A program made the position numbers and the translations under genes. Below are positions 10,667 to 21,944 of a DNA stretch of 64,000 nucleotides, in pieces. Location of the stretch: assembly GCF_947495735.1 (NCBI RefSeq), contig NZ_CANMAA010000002.1:310001-374000 (forward strand), given 5' to 3'. The notes beneath the pieces are model-generated. The model did not search any database, was not told the origin of the DNA, and saw only the letters and a program-made list of their open reading frames with translations. The stretch comes from an uncultured Pseudokineococcus sp. Its GTDB lineage: Bacteria; Actinomycetota; Actinomycetes; Actinomycetales; Quadrisphaeraceae. How positions within the stretch are numbered: the first letter of the stretch is position 1; every line of letters starts with the position of its first letter.

Positions 10667-11745
10667 TGCCAACGCCCCGGTCGCGCCGCGCTGCCCTCAT
10701 CGCCCTGCCCACCGCGGGCGCCCTGCTGCTGGCCGGGTGCGGCTCGGCGGACGAGCCGGCGGCCTCGGCGGGCGCGCAGGGCGAGAGCCCCGCCCTCTCG
10801 GTGGCCGCGAGCTTCTACCCCCTGCAGTGGGTGGCGCAGGCCGTGGCGGGCGAGCGCGCCGAGGTGTCCTCCCTCACCGAGCCCGGGGTGGAGCCGCACG
10901 ACCTCGAGCTCTCGCCCCAGCAGGTGGGCACGGCCGTCGACGCCGACGTCCTCGTCACCCTGCAGGGCTTCCAGACCGCGGTCGACGCCGCCGCCGAGGA
11001 GCGCGGGACCGACGGCGTGGTCGACGTCGCCCCGGCCGCTGACCTCGAGGCGACCCCCGGCACCCCCGCCGACGAGGCGGGTGCCGAGCACGAGGACGAG
11101 CACGCGGGTGAGGAGCACGCCCACGAGGACGAGCACGCGGAGGAGGGGCACGCGGAGGACGAGCACGCCGAGGACGAGCACGCGGAGGAGGAGGAGGAGG
11201 AGGACGGCCACGAGCACGGGCTCGAGGAGGACCCCCACTTCTGGCTGGACCCGCAGCGCCTGTCCGCCGTCGCCGAGCTCGTCGCCGAGGGCCTGACGAG
11301 CGCCGACGCCGAGGGCGCCGAGGTCTACGCCGAGAACCTCGCCGCGGTGCAGGACGAGCTGGCCGCCCTGGACTCCGAGTACGCCGACGGCCTGGCCACG
11401 TGCGACAGCCGCGACCTGGTCACCGCCCACCAGGCCTTCGGCTACCTCGCCGAGCGCTACGACCTCGTCCAGCGCGGCGTCAGCGGCATCGGCGGCGAGG
11501 AGGAGCCCACCCCCGCGCGACTCGCCGAGGTCGCGGAGTTCGCCGCGGCCAACGACGTCCGCACGATCTACACCGAGACGCTGCTCAGCCCCGCCGTCGC
11601 CGAGACCGTCGCGGCGGAGACCGGCGCGCAGACGGCCGTCCTCGACACGCTCGAGGGGCTCACCGAGGCATCCCCCGGCGAGGACTACCCGTCGGTCATG
11701 CGGGCCAACCTCGACACGCTGCGCGAGGGCCAGGGCTGCGCGTGA
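10666..11745 (+). CDS. znuA: Zinc ABC transporter substrate-binding lipoprotein (ZnuA-like)
   Basis: Extracytoplasmic metal-binding lipoprotein of 359 aa (cluster A-I). Signal peptide with lipobox LLLAGC (Cys about residue 25). Zinc-ligand contexts are visible as [31 protein letters not shown] and YTETLLSP. Between residues about 145 and 185 it has an unusually long His/Asp/Glu-rich loop with repeated DEHAEE-type units, characteristic of zinc-specific members and thought to gather zinc. It starts the operon; its stop overlaps the ATPase start by 4 nt. Zinc rather than manganese is inferred from the loop, the Zur-like box and the Zur-type repressor gene downstream. Confidence 0.92.
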   Translation: MPTPRSRRAALIALPTAGALLLAGCGSADEPAASAGAQGESPALSVAASFYPLQWVAQAVAGERAEVSSLTEPGVEPHDLELSPQQVGTAVDADVLVTLQGFQTAVDAAAEERGTDGVVDVAPAADLEATPGTPADEAGAEHEDEHAGEEHAHEDEHAEEGHAEDEHAEDEHAEEEEEEDGHEHGLEEDPHFWLDPQRLSAVAELVAEGLTSADAEGAEVYAENLAAVQDELAALDSEYADGLATCDSRDLVTAHQAFGYLAERYDLVQRGVSGIGGEEEPTPARLAEVAEFAAANDVRTIYTETLLSPAVAETVAAETGAQTAVLDTLEGLTEASPGEDYPSVMRANLDTLREGQGCA

Positions 11746-12608
11746 CCGCAGACCCCTCCACGCCGATCCTGCGCCTGCGCCGGGCGAGCTTCGGCTACGG
11801 CGAGAGCGTCGTCGTGCACGACGTCGACCTCGAGATGGCGCGCGGCGAGCGCGTCGCGCTGCTCGGCAGCAACGGCTCGGGCAAGACGACGCTGCTGCGC
11901 GGCCTCCTCGGCCTCGCGGCCCGCACCGGCGGGTCCGTCGAGGTCGACGGCGCACCCGCGCCCTCGCGGAGCAGCCGCCGGCGCACCGGCTACGTGCCGC
12001 AGGCCATGACGGTCGGGGGCGGCGTGCCCTCGACCGTCCGCGAGGTCGTGGCCACCGGGCGGCTGCCGCTGCGCCGGTCCTGGGTGCCCGCCCGCCGGGC
12101 GGACGCCGACGCCGTCACCGAGGCGCTCGAGGCCGTGCACATGGCCGAGCACGCCCACGAGGACGTCAGCGAGCTCTCCGGCGGGCAGCAGCGCCGCGTC
12201 CTCATCGCCCGGGCGCTGGCGGCCGAGCCCGACCTGCTCGTCCTGGACGAGCCCCTGGCCGGGGTCGACGCCGCGAGCGCCCGCGGGCTCGCGCGCACGC
12301 TCGCCGCCCTGGCGAGCCACGACGTGACCCTGCTGGTCGTCACGCACGAGATCGGCCCGCTGGCCGACGTCGTCGACCGCGCCGTCGTGCTGCGCGAGGG
12401 CCGCGTCGTCCACGACGGGCCCCTCGTGCCCGGGCTGCTGGGCGCCTCCGACGAGGCCCTGGCGACCCTGGAGCACGGCCACCTGCGCCACCACCACGTG
12501 CACCACGCCGACGACGACGTGCCCGCCGAGCGCGGCTGGGTGGCCCACCCCGACACCCGCCGCGCCGCCGCGTCCGCCGGCTCGCACCCGGAGACGCACC
12601 GTGCCTGA
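11742..12608 (+). CDS. znuC: Zinc ABC transporter ATP-binding protein (ZnuC-like)
   Basis: Cytoplasmic ATPase of the importer, 288 aa. Walker [11 protein letters not shown]-loop VPQAM, signature LSGGQQRR, Walker [12 protein letters not shown] and the switch His in VVTHEIG are all present. The C-terminal tail is His-rich ([11 protein letters not shown]), which may bind metal. GTG at 11742 overlaps the znuA stop; the 3' end overlaps the permease start by 8 nt. Confidence 0.93.
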   Translation: MTADPSTPILRLRRASFGYGESVVVHDVDLEMARGERVALLGSNGSGKTTLLRGLLGLAARTGGSVEVDGAPAPSRSSRRRTGYVPQAMTVGGGVPSTVREVVATGRLPLRRSWVPARRADADAVTEALEAVHMAEHAHEDVSELSGGQQRRVLIARALAAEPDLLVLDEPLAGVDAASARGLARTLAALASHDVTLLVVTHEIGPLADVVDRAVVLREGRVVHDGPLVPGLLGASDEALATLEHGHLRHHHVHHADDDVPAERGWVAHPDTRRAAASAGSHPETHRA

Positions 12609-13527
12609 GGTCCTGCAGTACGGCTTCATGGTCCGGGCGCTCGTCGCCGCCCTCCTCGTCGGGCTCGCGGCCCCCTCGGTGGGCGTCTTCCTGGTGCAGC
12701 GCCGCCTGTCCCTCATCGGCGACGGCATGGGCCACGTCGCGCTGACCGGCGTGGCCCTGGGGCTGCTCACCGGGACGGCGCCCGTGGCCGTGGCGCTCGT
12801 CGTCACGGTGCTGGCCGCCGTCGCGGTCGAGCTGCTGCGCCGCTACGGCCGCACCGGCGGCGACGTCGTGCTCGCCGTGCTCTTCTACGGCGGCATCGCC
12901 GGCGGCGTGGTCCTCGTGGCGCGCGCCGGCGGCTCGGCGGCGACGCTGAACACCTACCTGTTCGGCGCCATCACCACGACCACGACCGAGGACCTGCGCG
13001 TCTTCGGGGTCCTCGCCGCGGTCGTGCTGCTCGCCACCCTGGGGCTCGGCCGGAGGCTGGCCGCCGTCAGCAGCGACGAGGAGCACGCCCGGGCCTCCGG
13101 GCTGCCGGTCACCGGGCTCAACCTGCTGCTGGCCGTGCTGACCGCCGTCACCGTCGTGCTGTCGATGCGGGTGGTCGGGCTGCTGCTCATCAGCGCGCTG
13201 ATGATCGTGCCCGTGGCCGTCGCCCAGCAGGTGTGCCGCAGCTTCCGGGCGACGACCGCGACGGCGATGGTCGTCGGGGTCGTCACCGCCGTGGTCGGCG
13301 TCGTGACCTCGTACTACGCGGACACGCCCTCGGGCGGGACGATCGTGCTCTACCTCATCGCCCTGTTCGTCGTCGCGGCGACCGGGTCGGCGCTGCTGCG
13401 CGCCGGGCGCCACCGGGGCCACCGCCGACGGCACCGCCTCGCGACCGTCGACCCCGAGCAGGCATCATCGGCACCCGTGGGGACCGACCGGTCCGCACCC
13501 GTGACCGGGACAGCGAGAGGAGCGTGA
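12601..13527 (+). CDS. znuB: Zinc ABC transporter permease (ZnuB-like)
   Basis: ABC-3 family integral membrane subunit of 308 aa with about eight hydrophobic segments. The conserved IGDGMGHVALTGVALG region and the MRVVGLLLISALMIVP segment identify the family. The C-terminus is a hydrophilic Arg/His-rich tail. GTG at 12601 lies inside the end of the ATPase gene, and the stop overlaps the region just upstream of the repressor gene, so all four genes are probably one transcript. Confidence 0.92.
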   Translation: MPEVLQYGFMVRALVAALLVGLAAPSVGVFLVQRRLSLIGDGMGHVALTGVALGLLTGTAPVAVALVVTVLAAVAVELLRRYGRTGGDVVLAVLFYGGIAGGVVLVARAGGSAATLNTYLFGAITTTTTEDLRVFGVLAAVVLLATLGLGRRLAAVSSDEEHARASGLPVTGLNLLLAVLTAVTVVLSMRVVGLLLISALMIVPVAVAQQVCRSFRATTATAMVVGVVTAVVGVVTSYYADTPSGGTIVLYLIALFVVAATGSALLRAGRHRGHRRRHRLATVDPEQASSAPVGTDRSAPVTGTARGA

Positions 13528-13529
13528 TC

Positions 13530-13949
13530 GTGGTGCCGCAGCCGCAGCGCGTCCGGCGCTCCAGCCGCCAGCGCGACGCCGTGCAGGAGTCGCTGGCGGG
13601 GACCGACGCCTTCGTCAGCGCTCAGGACCTCTACGCCTCGATGCGCGAGCAGGGCAACCCCATCGGCCTGGCCACCGTCTACCGCGCCCTGCAGAACATG
13701 GTCGAGGACGACGAGGTCGACGTCCTGCGCACCGACGACGGCGAGGCCGTCTACCGCCGCTGCAGCCCGAGCCACCACCACCACCTGGTGTGCCGGCGCT
13801 GCGGGCGCACCGTGGAGGTCGAGGGCCCCGACGTCGAGAGCTGGGCGTCCACGGTGGCCGCGGCCCACGGCTTCACCGCTCCCGACCACGTCGTCGAGGT
13901 CTTCGGCACCTGCGCGGACTGCACCCGGGCCGAGGCCGCGCAGCCCTAG
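13530..13949 (+). CDS. zur: Fur-family zinc uptake regulator (Zur)
   Basis: Dimeric metal-dependent repressor of about 139 aa. N-terminal winged helix (RQRDAVQESLA...NPIGLATVYRALQNM), then the regulatory domain with SHHHHLVCRRCGRTVEVEGP and a C-terminal CADC pair, giving the structural Cys4 zinc site. I chose GTG 13530 because GAGAGGAG (13515-13522) lies 7 nt before it; GTG 13524, which overlaps the znuB stop, is too close to that site. As the last gene of the zinc operon it probably shuts off its own operon through the box at 10652-10666. Confidence 0.9.
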   Translation: MVPQPQRVRRSSRQRDAVQESLAGTDAFVSAQDLYASMREQGNPIGLATVYRALQNMVEDDEVDVLRTDDGEAVYRRCSPSHHHHLVCRRCGRTVEVEGPDVESWASTVAAAHGFTAPDHVVEVFGTCADCTRAEAAQP

Positions 13950-13973
13950 GACCTCGGCGCGCCGCCGCTCGAC

Positions 13974-14002
13974 GCGCCCCTCCTGCGCGCAGGAGGGGGG
14001 CG
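13974..14002. terminator. Terminator between zur and the GH114 gene
   Basis: 9-bp stem of CCCTCCTG/CAGGAGGG type (13977-13985 with 13990-13998) with CGCG loop; further outer pairing needs a bulge. It sits between convergent genes and can serve both. Confidence 0.7.
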
Positions 14003-14033
14003 TCGTCACGAGGTCGAGGCGGGGACCCGCGGC

Positions 14034-14924
14034 TCACCCCTCGCGCGGGCAGGTGTGCCGGTAGGCGCTCAGCTCGAGGTCCTTGAGCATCGAGGAGAAG
14101 CCCTGCAGGCCGGCCTCCCGGCGGCAGAACTCCTCCTCGGACAGGGCGTACTCGACGTGCAGGACGGGCTTGCCCGCCTCCACGAAGGGCTCGAGCAGAG
14201 CGCACTCGTCGTGCTGCAGGCACTCCTCGTCGACGGCGAAGTCGACGTCGTCGACGAACTCGGCGACCTGGTCGAGGTCGTTCTTCAGACCGACGGCCAT
14301 GCCCCGCCGGTGCGCCTGGTCCGCCACCCACCGGTTGAAGACGAGCTGGTCGTCCGCCGTGAGGGGGAAGCCCGTGCGGTTGACGTAGCCGTCGACGTTG
14401 TCGGGCTCCACGGCGTCGAAGCCCGTGTCGCGGCAGACGTCCAGCCGGTGCCCCAGCGGCCCCTCGAGGAGGTCGAGCCGGCGCACGTCCAGCCAGCGCT
14501 CGTCGGGCCAGCCCTCGAGCGGCTCGCCCAGCACCTCCTCGGGGAAGGCGGCGGCGTCCGACCGGTGGGCCTCCCACGACCCGACGCTGACGTAGCAGAC
14601 GGCCCGCCGGCCCCGCCCGTGCAGCTCCTCCACGACCGAGGGCGCCACCTGCCAGTCGACGTCGTAGACCGGCACGTCGACGGACAGGTCCAGCTCACCG
14701 GAGAGCTGCCACTGCCAGGCGACCCCCGCCGGCGGCGTCCACCACTGCGCCGCACCCGCTCCCGCCGCGTCCCCGCCCGCCTGCTGCACCGCTGCCGTCG
14801 CCCGGGGGGCGCCCTCGTCCGGCACCCGCTCGCCACCAGCGACCGCCGAGCAGGACGAGGCCCCCAGCGCGAGGGCGCCCACCAGCACCAGCAGGCGCCG
14901 GTCGACCGAGCGCCCCCGGCTCAC
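14034..14924 (-). CDS. Glycoside hydrolase family 114-like lipoprotein
   Basis: Predicted exported glycosidase of 296 aa. The N-terminus has RR, a hydrophobic run and ASSC, a possible lipobox. The body matches the GH114/DUF297 TIM barrel: [54 protein letters not shown] and VGLKNDLDQ, ending with EEFCRREAG. Characterised members are endo-alpha-1,4-polygalactosaminidases, such as the hydrolase part of PelA. The GTG start at 14924 overlaps the uppS stop by 4 nt, tying its expression to a lipid-carrier enzyme. It probably acts on an amino-sugar exopolysaccharide or wall polymer; that is inference. Confidence 0.82.
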   Translation of the reverse strand: MSRGRSVDRRLLVLVGALALGASSCSAVAGGERVPDEGAPRATAAVQQAGGDAAGAGAAQWWTPPAGVAWQWQLSGELDLSVDVPVYDVDWQVAPSVVEELHGRGRRAVCYVSVGSWEAHRSDAAAFPEEVLGEPLEGWPDERWLDVRRLDLLEGPLGHRLDVCRDTGFDAVEPDNVDGYVNRTGFPLTADDQLVFNRWVADQAHRRGMAVGLKNDLDQVAEFVDDVDFAVDEECLQHDECALLEPFVEAGKPVLHVEYALSEEEFCRREAGLQGFSSMLKDLELSAYRHTCPREG

Positions 14925-15733
14925 GCCGTGCCCGAGCGGTCCACGGCCCCGCCGTAGCGGCGCTCTCGGCCGGAGTAGAGCAGGACGGCGTCCCAGAGGG
15001 TGCGGCGGTCGACGTCCGGCCACAGGACGTCCATGAAGACCATCTCGGCGTAGGCCGACTGCCAGAGCAGGAAGTTGGACGTGCGCTGCTCGCCGGAGGT
15101 GCGCAGGAAGAGGTCGACGTCGGGCAGGTCGGGCTCGTCGAGGTGGCGCGCGAGCACCTCCTCGTCGACCTTCTCCGGGTCCAGGCGACCGGCGGCCACC
15201 TCCCGCGCGACGGCGCGGGCGGCGTCGGCGATCTCGGCGCGGCCGCCGTAGTTGACGCACATCGTCAGCTGCAGGCGGTCGCAGGCGGCGGTGACCCGCT
15301 CTGCCTCCTCCAGCTCGCTGACCACCGTGCGCCACAGCCGGGGGCGGCGGCCCGCCCAGCGCACCCGCACGCCCCATGAGGCCATCTGGTCGCGCCGGCG
15401 GCGCAGCACGTCGCGGTTGAAACCCATGAGGAAGCGGACCTCCTCCGGCGAGCGCTTCCAGTTCTCGGTGGAGAACGCGTAGACCGAGACGTACTGCACG
15501 CCGATCTGCAGGGCGCCCGCGACGACGTCCAGCAGGGCCGCCTCGCCGGCCTCGTGGCCGGCCGTCCGCGGCAGCCCCCGCTGGTTGGCCCACCGGCCGT
15601 TGCCGTCCATGACGACGGCGACGTGGCGCGGCACCGCCTCGGGCGGCAGGTCCGGCGGGAGCGCCCCGCTGGGGTGCGGCGGCGGGTCCACGGGGACGAG
15701 CGGCGCCACCTCGGCGCCGCGACGGCGCCTCAC
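14921..15733 (-). CDS. uppS: Isoprenyl transferase (undecaprenyl/decaprenyl diphosphate synthase)
   Basis: Cis-prenyltransferase of 270 aa making the polyprenyl diphosphate carrier for peptidoglycan and other wall polymers. Hallmarks: [19 protein letters not shown] with the catalytic Asp, [20 protein letters not shown], and [19 protein letters not shown] near the C-terminus. It starts at GTG 15733 inside the recO stop and ends inside the GH114 start, forming a three-gene coupled chain recO-uppS-GH114. recO-uppS adjacency is standard in Actinobacteria. Confidence 0.95.
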   Translation of the reverse strand: MRRRRGAEVAPLVPVDPPPHPSGALPPDLPPEAVPRHVAVVMDGNGRWANQRGLPRTAGHEAGEAALLDVVAGALQIGVQYVSVYAFSTENWKRSPEEVRFLMGFNRDVLRRRRDQMASWGVRVRWAGRRPRLWRTVVSELEEAERVTAACDRLQLTMCVNYGGRAEIADAARAVAREVAAGRLDPEKVDEEVLARHLDEPDLPDVDLFLRTSGEQRTSNFLLWQSAYAEMVFMDVLWPDVDRRTLWDAVLLYSGRERRYGGAVDRSGTA

Positions 15734-16680
15734 GCCCGGGCCCCCGCGGCCACGGCCTGCGCGGAGCGGACCCGCTCCGCGGTCCGCGCGGGCGGCTCGG
15801 GGGCCAGCTGCTCCAGCACCTCGGCGTCCAGCAGAGCCTCCTCCGGTGCGGGCTCGCCCGCGTCGTCCGGACGCGGACCTCCGGTCCGGTGGTCCGGCAC
15901 GTCGGTGTCCGGCACGTCGGCGACCGGAGCCTCCGGCGTCCGGTCCACGAACGGCAGCGAGCGCACGCCGCGCTCGAGGTGCCACTGCAGGTGGGCCGCG
16001 GCGAGGCCGCTGGCCTCCCGGCGGTCGCGCTCGGTGCTGGCCAGCGCGACGTCCCAGTCGCCGGCCAGCAGGGCGCCCAGCAGCTGCAGCGTCGCCGGCG
16101 ACGGCGCCGACGCCCCGGGCGGGCGGCAGGAGGAGCACACCGATCCCCCGGCGGCGACGGCGAAGGCGCGGTGGGGCCCGGGGGCGCCGCAGCGCGCGCA
16201 GGCGTCGAAGCTCGCGCCCCAGCCGGCGACGGCCGTCGAGCGCAGGATGAAGGCGTCCAGCACCAGCCCGGCCGGGCGCCGGACGGGCGCGTGCGGGGGG
16301 CCGACGAGCGCGCGCAGCCCGCCCACGAGCAGGAGGAACTGCTGGGTGGCGGGCTCGCGCTCCTCCGGGGTGAGCCGCTCGGCCGTCTCCAGCATCGCCG
16401 CGGCCGCGGTGTACCGCGGGTAGTCGTCGGCGACGGCGCGGGCGTACGGGGCGAGCGTGACGACCTGGGTCACGACGTCCAGGCTGCGGCCCCGGTGCAG
16501 CTGCACGTCGGCGAGCATGCACGGCTCGAGCCGGCCGCCGAAGCGGCTGCTGGTGCGGCGCACGCCCTTGGCGACCGCGCGCACGCGCCCGTTGGTCCGG
16601 GTCAGCAGCGTGATGACCCGGTCGGCCTCGCCGATCTTCTGGGTGCGCAGGACGACCGCCTCGTCGCGGTACAGCTTCAT
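15730..16680 (-). CDS. recO: DNA repair protein RecO
   Basis: Recombination mediator that helps load RecA on SSB-coated single-stranded DNA in the RecFOR pathway. 316 aa; the usual core is about 240-250 aa. The OB-fold start ([19 protein letters not shown]) is typical. A zinc knuckle is visible as CARCG and CSSC. The extra C-terminal 60-70 residues, starting near [13 protein letters not shown], are acidic/proline-rich and look disordered. ATG at 16680. The GGDEF gene ends 40 nt upstream, so cotranscription is possible. Confidence 0.93.
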   Translation of the reverse strand: MKLYRDEAVVLRTQKIGEADRVITLLTRTNGRVRAVAKGVRRTSSRFGGRLEPCMLADVQLHRGRSLDVVTQVVTLAPYARAVADDYPRYTAAAAMLETAERLTPEEREPATQQFLLLVGGLRALVGPPHAPVRRPAGLVLDAFILRSTAVAGWGASFDACARCGAPGPHRAFAVAAGGSVCSSCRPPGASAPSPATLQLLGALLAGDWDVALASTERDRREASGLAAAHLQWHLERGVRSLPFVDRTPEAPVADVPDTDVPDHRTGGPRPDDAGEPAPEEALLDAEVLEQLAPEPPARTAERVRSAQAVAAGARA

Positions 16681-16720
16681 GCGCCCGTCCTCACGCTCGT
16701 CATGCTGCCCGGTCGGTGCG

Positions 16721-18379
16721 TCACCGGTCGGACCGGGGGGCCGTCTCCGGGGCCGCCGTCGGCACCGGCAGCCGCACCCCGCGCGGCCCGGGCACCTCGC
16801 CGGCGCCGCGGGCGGGCCCGGCGGCGCCCTCCGGCGCCCCGACGACGATGCGGTCTCGGCCGGCGCGCTTGGCCGCGTAGAGCGCCGCGTCCGCGCTGGC
16901 GAGCGCGGACGCCACCGGCGCGCCCCGCTCCACGCCGACCGAGACGGTCACCGCCAGACCGGGCGCGACCTGCTGCCAGTCGTGCTGCCGGACGGCGTCC
17001 ACGACGCGGCGGGCGATGATCTCGGCCGCCGACGGGTCGTCGACCACGAGCACGACGAACTCGTCCCCGCCGTAGCGCACGACGAGCTCGGAGGAGCGGC
17101 AGGCGGTGGAGAGGATCTCCGCCACGCGGACGAGGACGCGGTCCCCGGCGTCGTGCGAGAAGCGGTCGTTGACGTCCTTGAAGTGGTCGACGTCGACGAA
17201 GACGGCCCCGAGCGCGTCGGGCGCGGTCTCGAGCACGTCCAGCAGCGCCCGCCGGTTGCCCAGCCCGGTGAGGGGGTCGGTCAGGGCGGCCCGGTGGACG
17301 CCCTCGCGCTCGTCCTCGAGCTGGCGCACCCGGCGCCGCGAGGCCAGCTCGGCGGCGCGGCCGGTGCTGTCGCGCCGCAGGCGGCGCAGCAGGGCCCGCA
17401 CGTGCTCGCGGTGGCGGCGCACCGCGGGGTGGTCGCCGTGCTCGGCGACGTCGACGTCGACGAGCGCCTCCACGGCCGTCCACCGCCACACGTCGCGCCG
17501 GCTGGCCCGGCCGATGCGCTCGGCCTCCTCCAGGCTGCTCCGGGCCGCGGCGGCGTCCCCCCGCACCAGCAGGGCGCGGCCGCGCACGACGAGCGCCACG
17601 AGCCGGTCGGTGCCCGCGGGGCTCAGGACCTCGAGCACCCCCGGGTCCCCCACGAGCGCCCAGGCGGCGTCGTCGTCCCCGAGCTCCTGCAGCGCCAGGG
17701 CCAGGTACACCTCGCTGCGGACGACGGCGTGCGCGTCCCCCGCGCCCACGGCCGAGCGGCGCATCGCCAGGGCCCGCTCGGCCACGGCCAGGTGGTGGCG
17801 TCCGGCCTCGGCGCGCTCGCCGAGCAGGGCGGCGTTGGCGGCCCACGCCGCCCTCAGCGTGCAGGCCTCCTCCAGGACGACGTCGCGGTGGGGCTCCCGC
17901 ACGTCCAGCAGGTCGGCGAAGACCTCCTCGGCCGGCTCGTGGAGGCTCAGCGCCTCGAGCGTGATGGCGAGGGCCATCCGCGCGGACAGCCGGTTGTACC
18001 CGCCGGGACCCGCGTCCACGAGGTCGAGCCCCTCCGCCACGTGGTCCAGGGCGGTCGAGGTGCGACCCAGCACGGCGCTCGCCTCGGCGAGCAGGGCCAG
18101 GGCCTTGGCGCGCCACAGGGGGTCGTCCCCCGCCAGCACCAGCAGCTCCTGCGACTGGGCCACGACCTCGGAGTAGAGGCCGAGCTCGCGCAGGCTGACG
18201 CCGCGGGAGTAGCAGAGGAAGCGCTCCGTGCGGAGGTCGCCCGCCGCGCGCACGAGCGGCAGCGCCTGGTCGCAGGCGCGGACGGCACCAGCCGGGTCGC
18301 CGTCGACGTACAGCTGGTGGGCCCGGTCGGCGACGAGGTCGAACGGCCCGAAGACGTCCGCCACCACCAGCTCGCCCAC
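16721..18379 (-). CDS. TPR-containing diguanylate cyclase
   Basis: Cytoplasmic protein of 552 aa. Residues about 1-370 form a helical, tetratricopeptide-like array ([35 protein letters not shown] and similar). The C-terminal GGDEF domain has [22 protein letters not shown] and an intact YGGDEF active site, so cyclic di-GMP synthesis is expected. No EAL domain or membrane segment is present. GTG at 18379 follows GGAGGAGG closely. The TPR part probably senses a protein partner. An inhibitory RxxD site is not obvious. A possible -10 box (TAGTGT, complement of 18480-18485) lies about 100 nt upstream. Confidence 0.88.
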   Translation of the reverse strand: MGELVVADVFGPFDLVADRAHQLYVDGDPAGAVRACDQALPLVRAAGDLRTERFLCYSRGVSLRELGLYSEVVAQSQELLVLAGDDPLWRAKALALLAEASAVLGRTSTALDHVAEGLDLVDAGPGGYNRLSARMALAITLEALSLHEPAEEVFADLLDVREPHRDVVLEEACTLRAAWAANAALLGERAEAGRHHLAVAERALAMRRSAVGAGDAHAVVRSEVYLALALQELGDDDAAWALVGDPGVLEVLSPAGTDRLVALVVRGRALLVRGDAAAARSSLEEAERIGRASRRDVWRWTAVEALVDVDVAEHGDHPAVRRHREHVRALLRRLRRDSTGRAAELASRRRVRQLEDEREGVHRAALTDPLTGLGNRRALLDVLETAPDALGAVFVDVDHFKDVNDRFSHDAGDRVLVRVAEILSTACRSSELVVRYGGDEFVVLVVDDPSAAEIIARRVVDAVRQHDWQQVAPGLAVTVSVGVERGAPVASALASADAALYAAKRAGRDRIVVGAPEGAAGPARGAGEVPGPRGVRLPVPTAAPETAPRSDR

Positions 18380-18538
18380 CGCCACCTCCTCCGCGCCGCT
18401 GCGACGCCGTCCGCCCGGTGCGCCGGCACCGGCGCGGCGGCCGAGCCGACCGCACACGCCTCTGCTTCGGCGCGCGGCAACACTAGGTGAGCGGTCCGAC
18501 GGCGGCGCGCGGGCGTCGTCACCCGTCGTGGTCAGCGG

Positions 18539-18569
18539 GGCGTCCCCGCCGGGCGGGCGCGGGGACGCC
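18539..18569 (-). terminator. Hairpin terminator after leuA
   Basis: 10-bp perfect stem (18539-18548 with 18560-18569) with 11-nt loop, about 22 nt beyond the leuA stop. Confidence 0.75.
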
Positions 18570-18591
18570 GCCCGGCGGGGTGCGCGGGGCC

Positions 18592-20424
<1,833 letters not shown>

Positions 20425-20472
20425 CTACTTCTGGCCCTCGCCGCGGCAGCTCAGCAGGAGGCTCGCGCGCAC
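20425..20472 (-). CDS. leu operon leader peptide (15 aa)
   Basis: A 16-codon ORF from GTG 20472 to TAG 20425 encodes MRASLLLSCRGEGQK. Three consecutive Leu codons (CTC CTG CTG) in so short a peptide placed 108 nt before leuA fit a ribosome-stalling leucine sensor. A -10-like TACGGT (minus strand, 20484-20479) ends 6 nt before the GTG, so the transcript would begin at the start codon and no Shine-Dalgarno is needed. Leader-peptide control of leuA has been proposed for Actinobacteria. The specific fold that controls leuA here is not resolved. Confidence 0.65.
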   Translation of the reverse strand: MRASLLLSCRGEGQK

Positions 20473-20478
20473 GGGGAG

Positions 20479-20484
20479 ACCGTA
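20479..20484 (-). promoter_or_regulatory. Candidate -10 box of leader-leuA transcript
   Basis: TACGGT read on the minus strand. Its spacing puts transcription start on the G of the leader-peptide GTG at 20472. The -35 region is weak (around 20502-20508). Confidence 0.5.
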
Positions 20485-20815
20485 GCGCGCCCGGGGAGCG
20501 ACCACCTCACGCGACGCCGGGCCGCGCGCGGTCAAGGCTTCCCCCGCGGCGGGTAGTACCCGTGGCCGAGCGCCGGCTGGTGTCCTCGACGCCTCGCGGG
20601 AGCCCGTGGTCGAGTACTTCCGCGCCGTACGGATCGGCCCTTGCTCAGGGTTGCGGGGGCCACCGCCGCCACGGCCGCCAGCCCCCCGATCGGCGGCGAC
20701 GAACCGGAGGAGCAGGCCCGCGAAGCGCTCCGACGCATCGCCGCAGCCCTGGAGCAGGTGGGCGCGGGACCGGAGCACGCGATGAGCACCCGCCTCTACG
20801 TCACCGACATCAGCC

Positions 20816-20821
20816 GCTAGA
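20816..20821. repeat. Target-site duplication, left copy (GCTAGA)
   Basis: Identical to 21939-21944. Contains the palindrome CTAG and supplies the transposase stop codon. Confidence 0.9.
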
Positions 20822-21809
20822 TGTACTGCCCAGACAGGTTGGTCAACCTGGTGATGGGTGGGACCTTGCCGATAGCGGAGTGGGGTCGGTGATGGTTGTA
20901 CCGGTGCAGGAAGGCCGGTAGGGCGTTCCTGCGGTCGGCTTCGCGGTTGTAGTGGCGGGCGAAGGCCCACTCGGCGGCCATGGTCCGGTGGAAGCGTTCG
21001 ACCTTGCCGTTGGTCTGGGGCCGGTAGGGGCGGGTCTTCTTCACCGCGATGCCGAGGTCGGCGCAGGTGGCCGCCCACAGCTTCGACTTGTACGCCGACC
21101 CGTTGTCGGACAGGACCCGCTCGACCTTGACGCCGCGGGTGGCGAACCAGAAGGTCGCCCGGGCCAGGACGCCGGTGGCGGTGAGCGCGGTCTCGTCGGG
21201 GTGGATCTCGGCGTAGGCGACCCGGGAGTGGTCGTCGATGACGGTGTGGACGAACGCGGTTCCCATCACCGGCCCGCCGTGCTTGTTGCGGGCCTTGCCC
21301 GGGGTCGCGGCCCTGTTCCGCTCGCCCTGGGCGCGGCCGGTGAAGCGCCACCCGCCACCGTCGGGGATGTTGCCGAGCTTCTTGACGTCGACGTGGATCA
21401 GCGCCCCGGGGGTGTCGTGCTCGTAGCGGCGGATCGGCTCGCCGGTGCGGATGTCGACGTGGGAGAGCCGGTTCAGCCGGCACCGGACCAGCACCGCGTG
21501 GACCGTCGAGGCCGGGGTGTCGGTCCTGGCGCTGATCGCGATCGGGGACAGGCGCTGCTTCCACCGCAAATGCACGATCCGGCGCACCACGTGCTGCGGG
21601 GTCCGGGTCGGGCTGCGGTGCGGGCGGCTGGAGCGGTCGCCCATGCCTTCGAGGCCCATCTCGGCGTACCGGCGGGCCCACCTCTTCGCGGTCGGCCACG
21701 AGACGTGGAAGTACTCCGCTGCCCGGGCGATCGGCCACCCGTCTTCGACGACGAGACGCCCGAGCTTGGCCCGGGCTTTCGGGGTCAGCGCAGCATTAGC
21801 GTGGGACAC
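20817..21809 (-). CDS. IS481-family transposase
   Basis: DDE transposase of 330 aa. N-terminal helix-turn-helix (ALTPKARAKLGRLVVEDGWPIARAAEYFHVS), then the integrase core with HVDVKKLG, VIDDHSRVAYAEIH, LSDNGSAYKS and KVERFHRT supplying the catalytic Asp, Asp and Glu, and a C-terminal YNHHRPHSAIG. The GTG at 21809 follows a strong AGGAGGT site. The last codons run out of the element: the TAG stop at 20819-20817 lies wholly in the 6-bp target duplication. The frame is intact, so the copy may be active. Confidence 0.93.
   Translation of the reverse strand: MSHANAALTPKARAKLGRLVVEDGWPIARAAEYFHVSWPTAKRWARRYAEMGLEGMGDRSSRPHRSPTRTPQHVVRRIVHLRWKQRLSPIAISARTDTPASTVHAVLVRCRLNRLSHVDIRTGEPIRRYEHDTPGALIHVDVKKLGNIPDGGGWRFTGRAQGERNRAATPGKARNKHGGPVMGTAFVHTVIDDHSRVAYAEIHPDETALTATGVLARATFWFATRGVKVERVLSDNGSAYKSKLWAATCADLGIAVKKTRPYRPQTNGKVERFHRTMAAEWAFARHYNREADRRNALPAFLHRYNHHRPHSAIGKVPPITRLTNLSGQYI
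20822..20843. repeat. IS left terminal inverted repeat
   Basis: 22 bp, starts TGTACTGCCCAG, pairs with 21917-21938 with three mismatches. Confidence 0.92.
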
Positions 21810-21916
21810 GAGGACCTCCTGGTCGTGGTGCGGAACCTTCAGCAGTCCCACTCCACACCGGGAGGTCCTCACCCTTCGGTCACGACGCGCTCACACGCTC
21901 ACGTCGCACTCACCCG

Positions 21917-21938
21917 ACCAACGTCCCTGGGCAGTACA
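21917..21938. repeat. IS right terminal inverted repeat
   Basis: 22 bp ending CTGGGCAGTACA, complementary to 20822-20843 apart from three positions. Confidence 0.92.
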
Positions 21939-21944
21939 GCTAGA
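21939..21944. repeat. Target-site duplication, right copy (GCTAGA)
   Basis: Identical to 20816-20821 on the other side of the element. Confidence 0.9.

Larger units (their letters stand above)
20822..21938 (-). mobile_element. Complete IS481-family insertion sequence, 1117 bp
   Basis: Both ends begin TGTACTGCCCAG: the left inverted repeat is 20822-20843 and the right is 21917-21938 (19 of 22 positions match). The element is flanked by a 6-bp direct repeat GCTAGA at 20816-20821 and 21939-21944. It carries one transposase gene and no passenger. It sits inside a ridA-like pseudogene. The intact ends, duplication and frame suggest a recent insertion. Confidence 0.95.
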
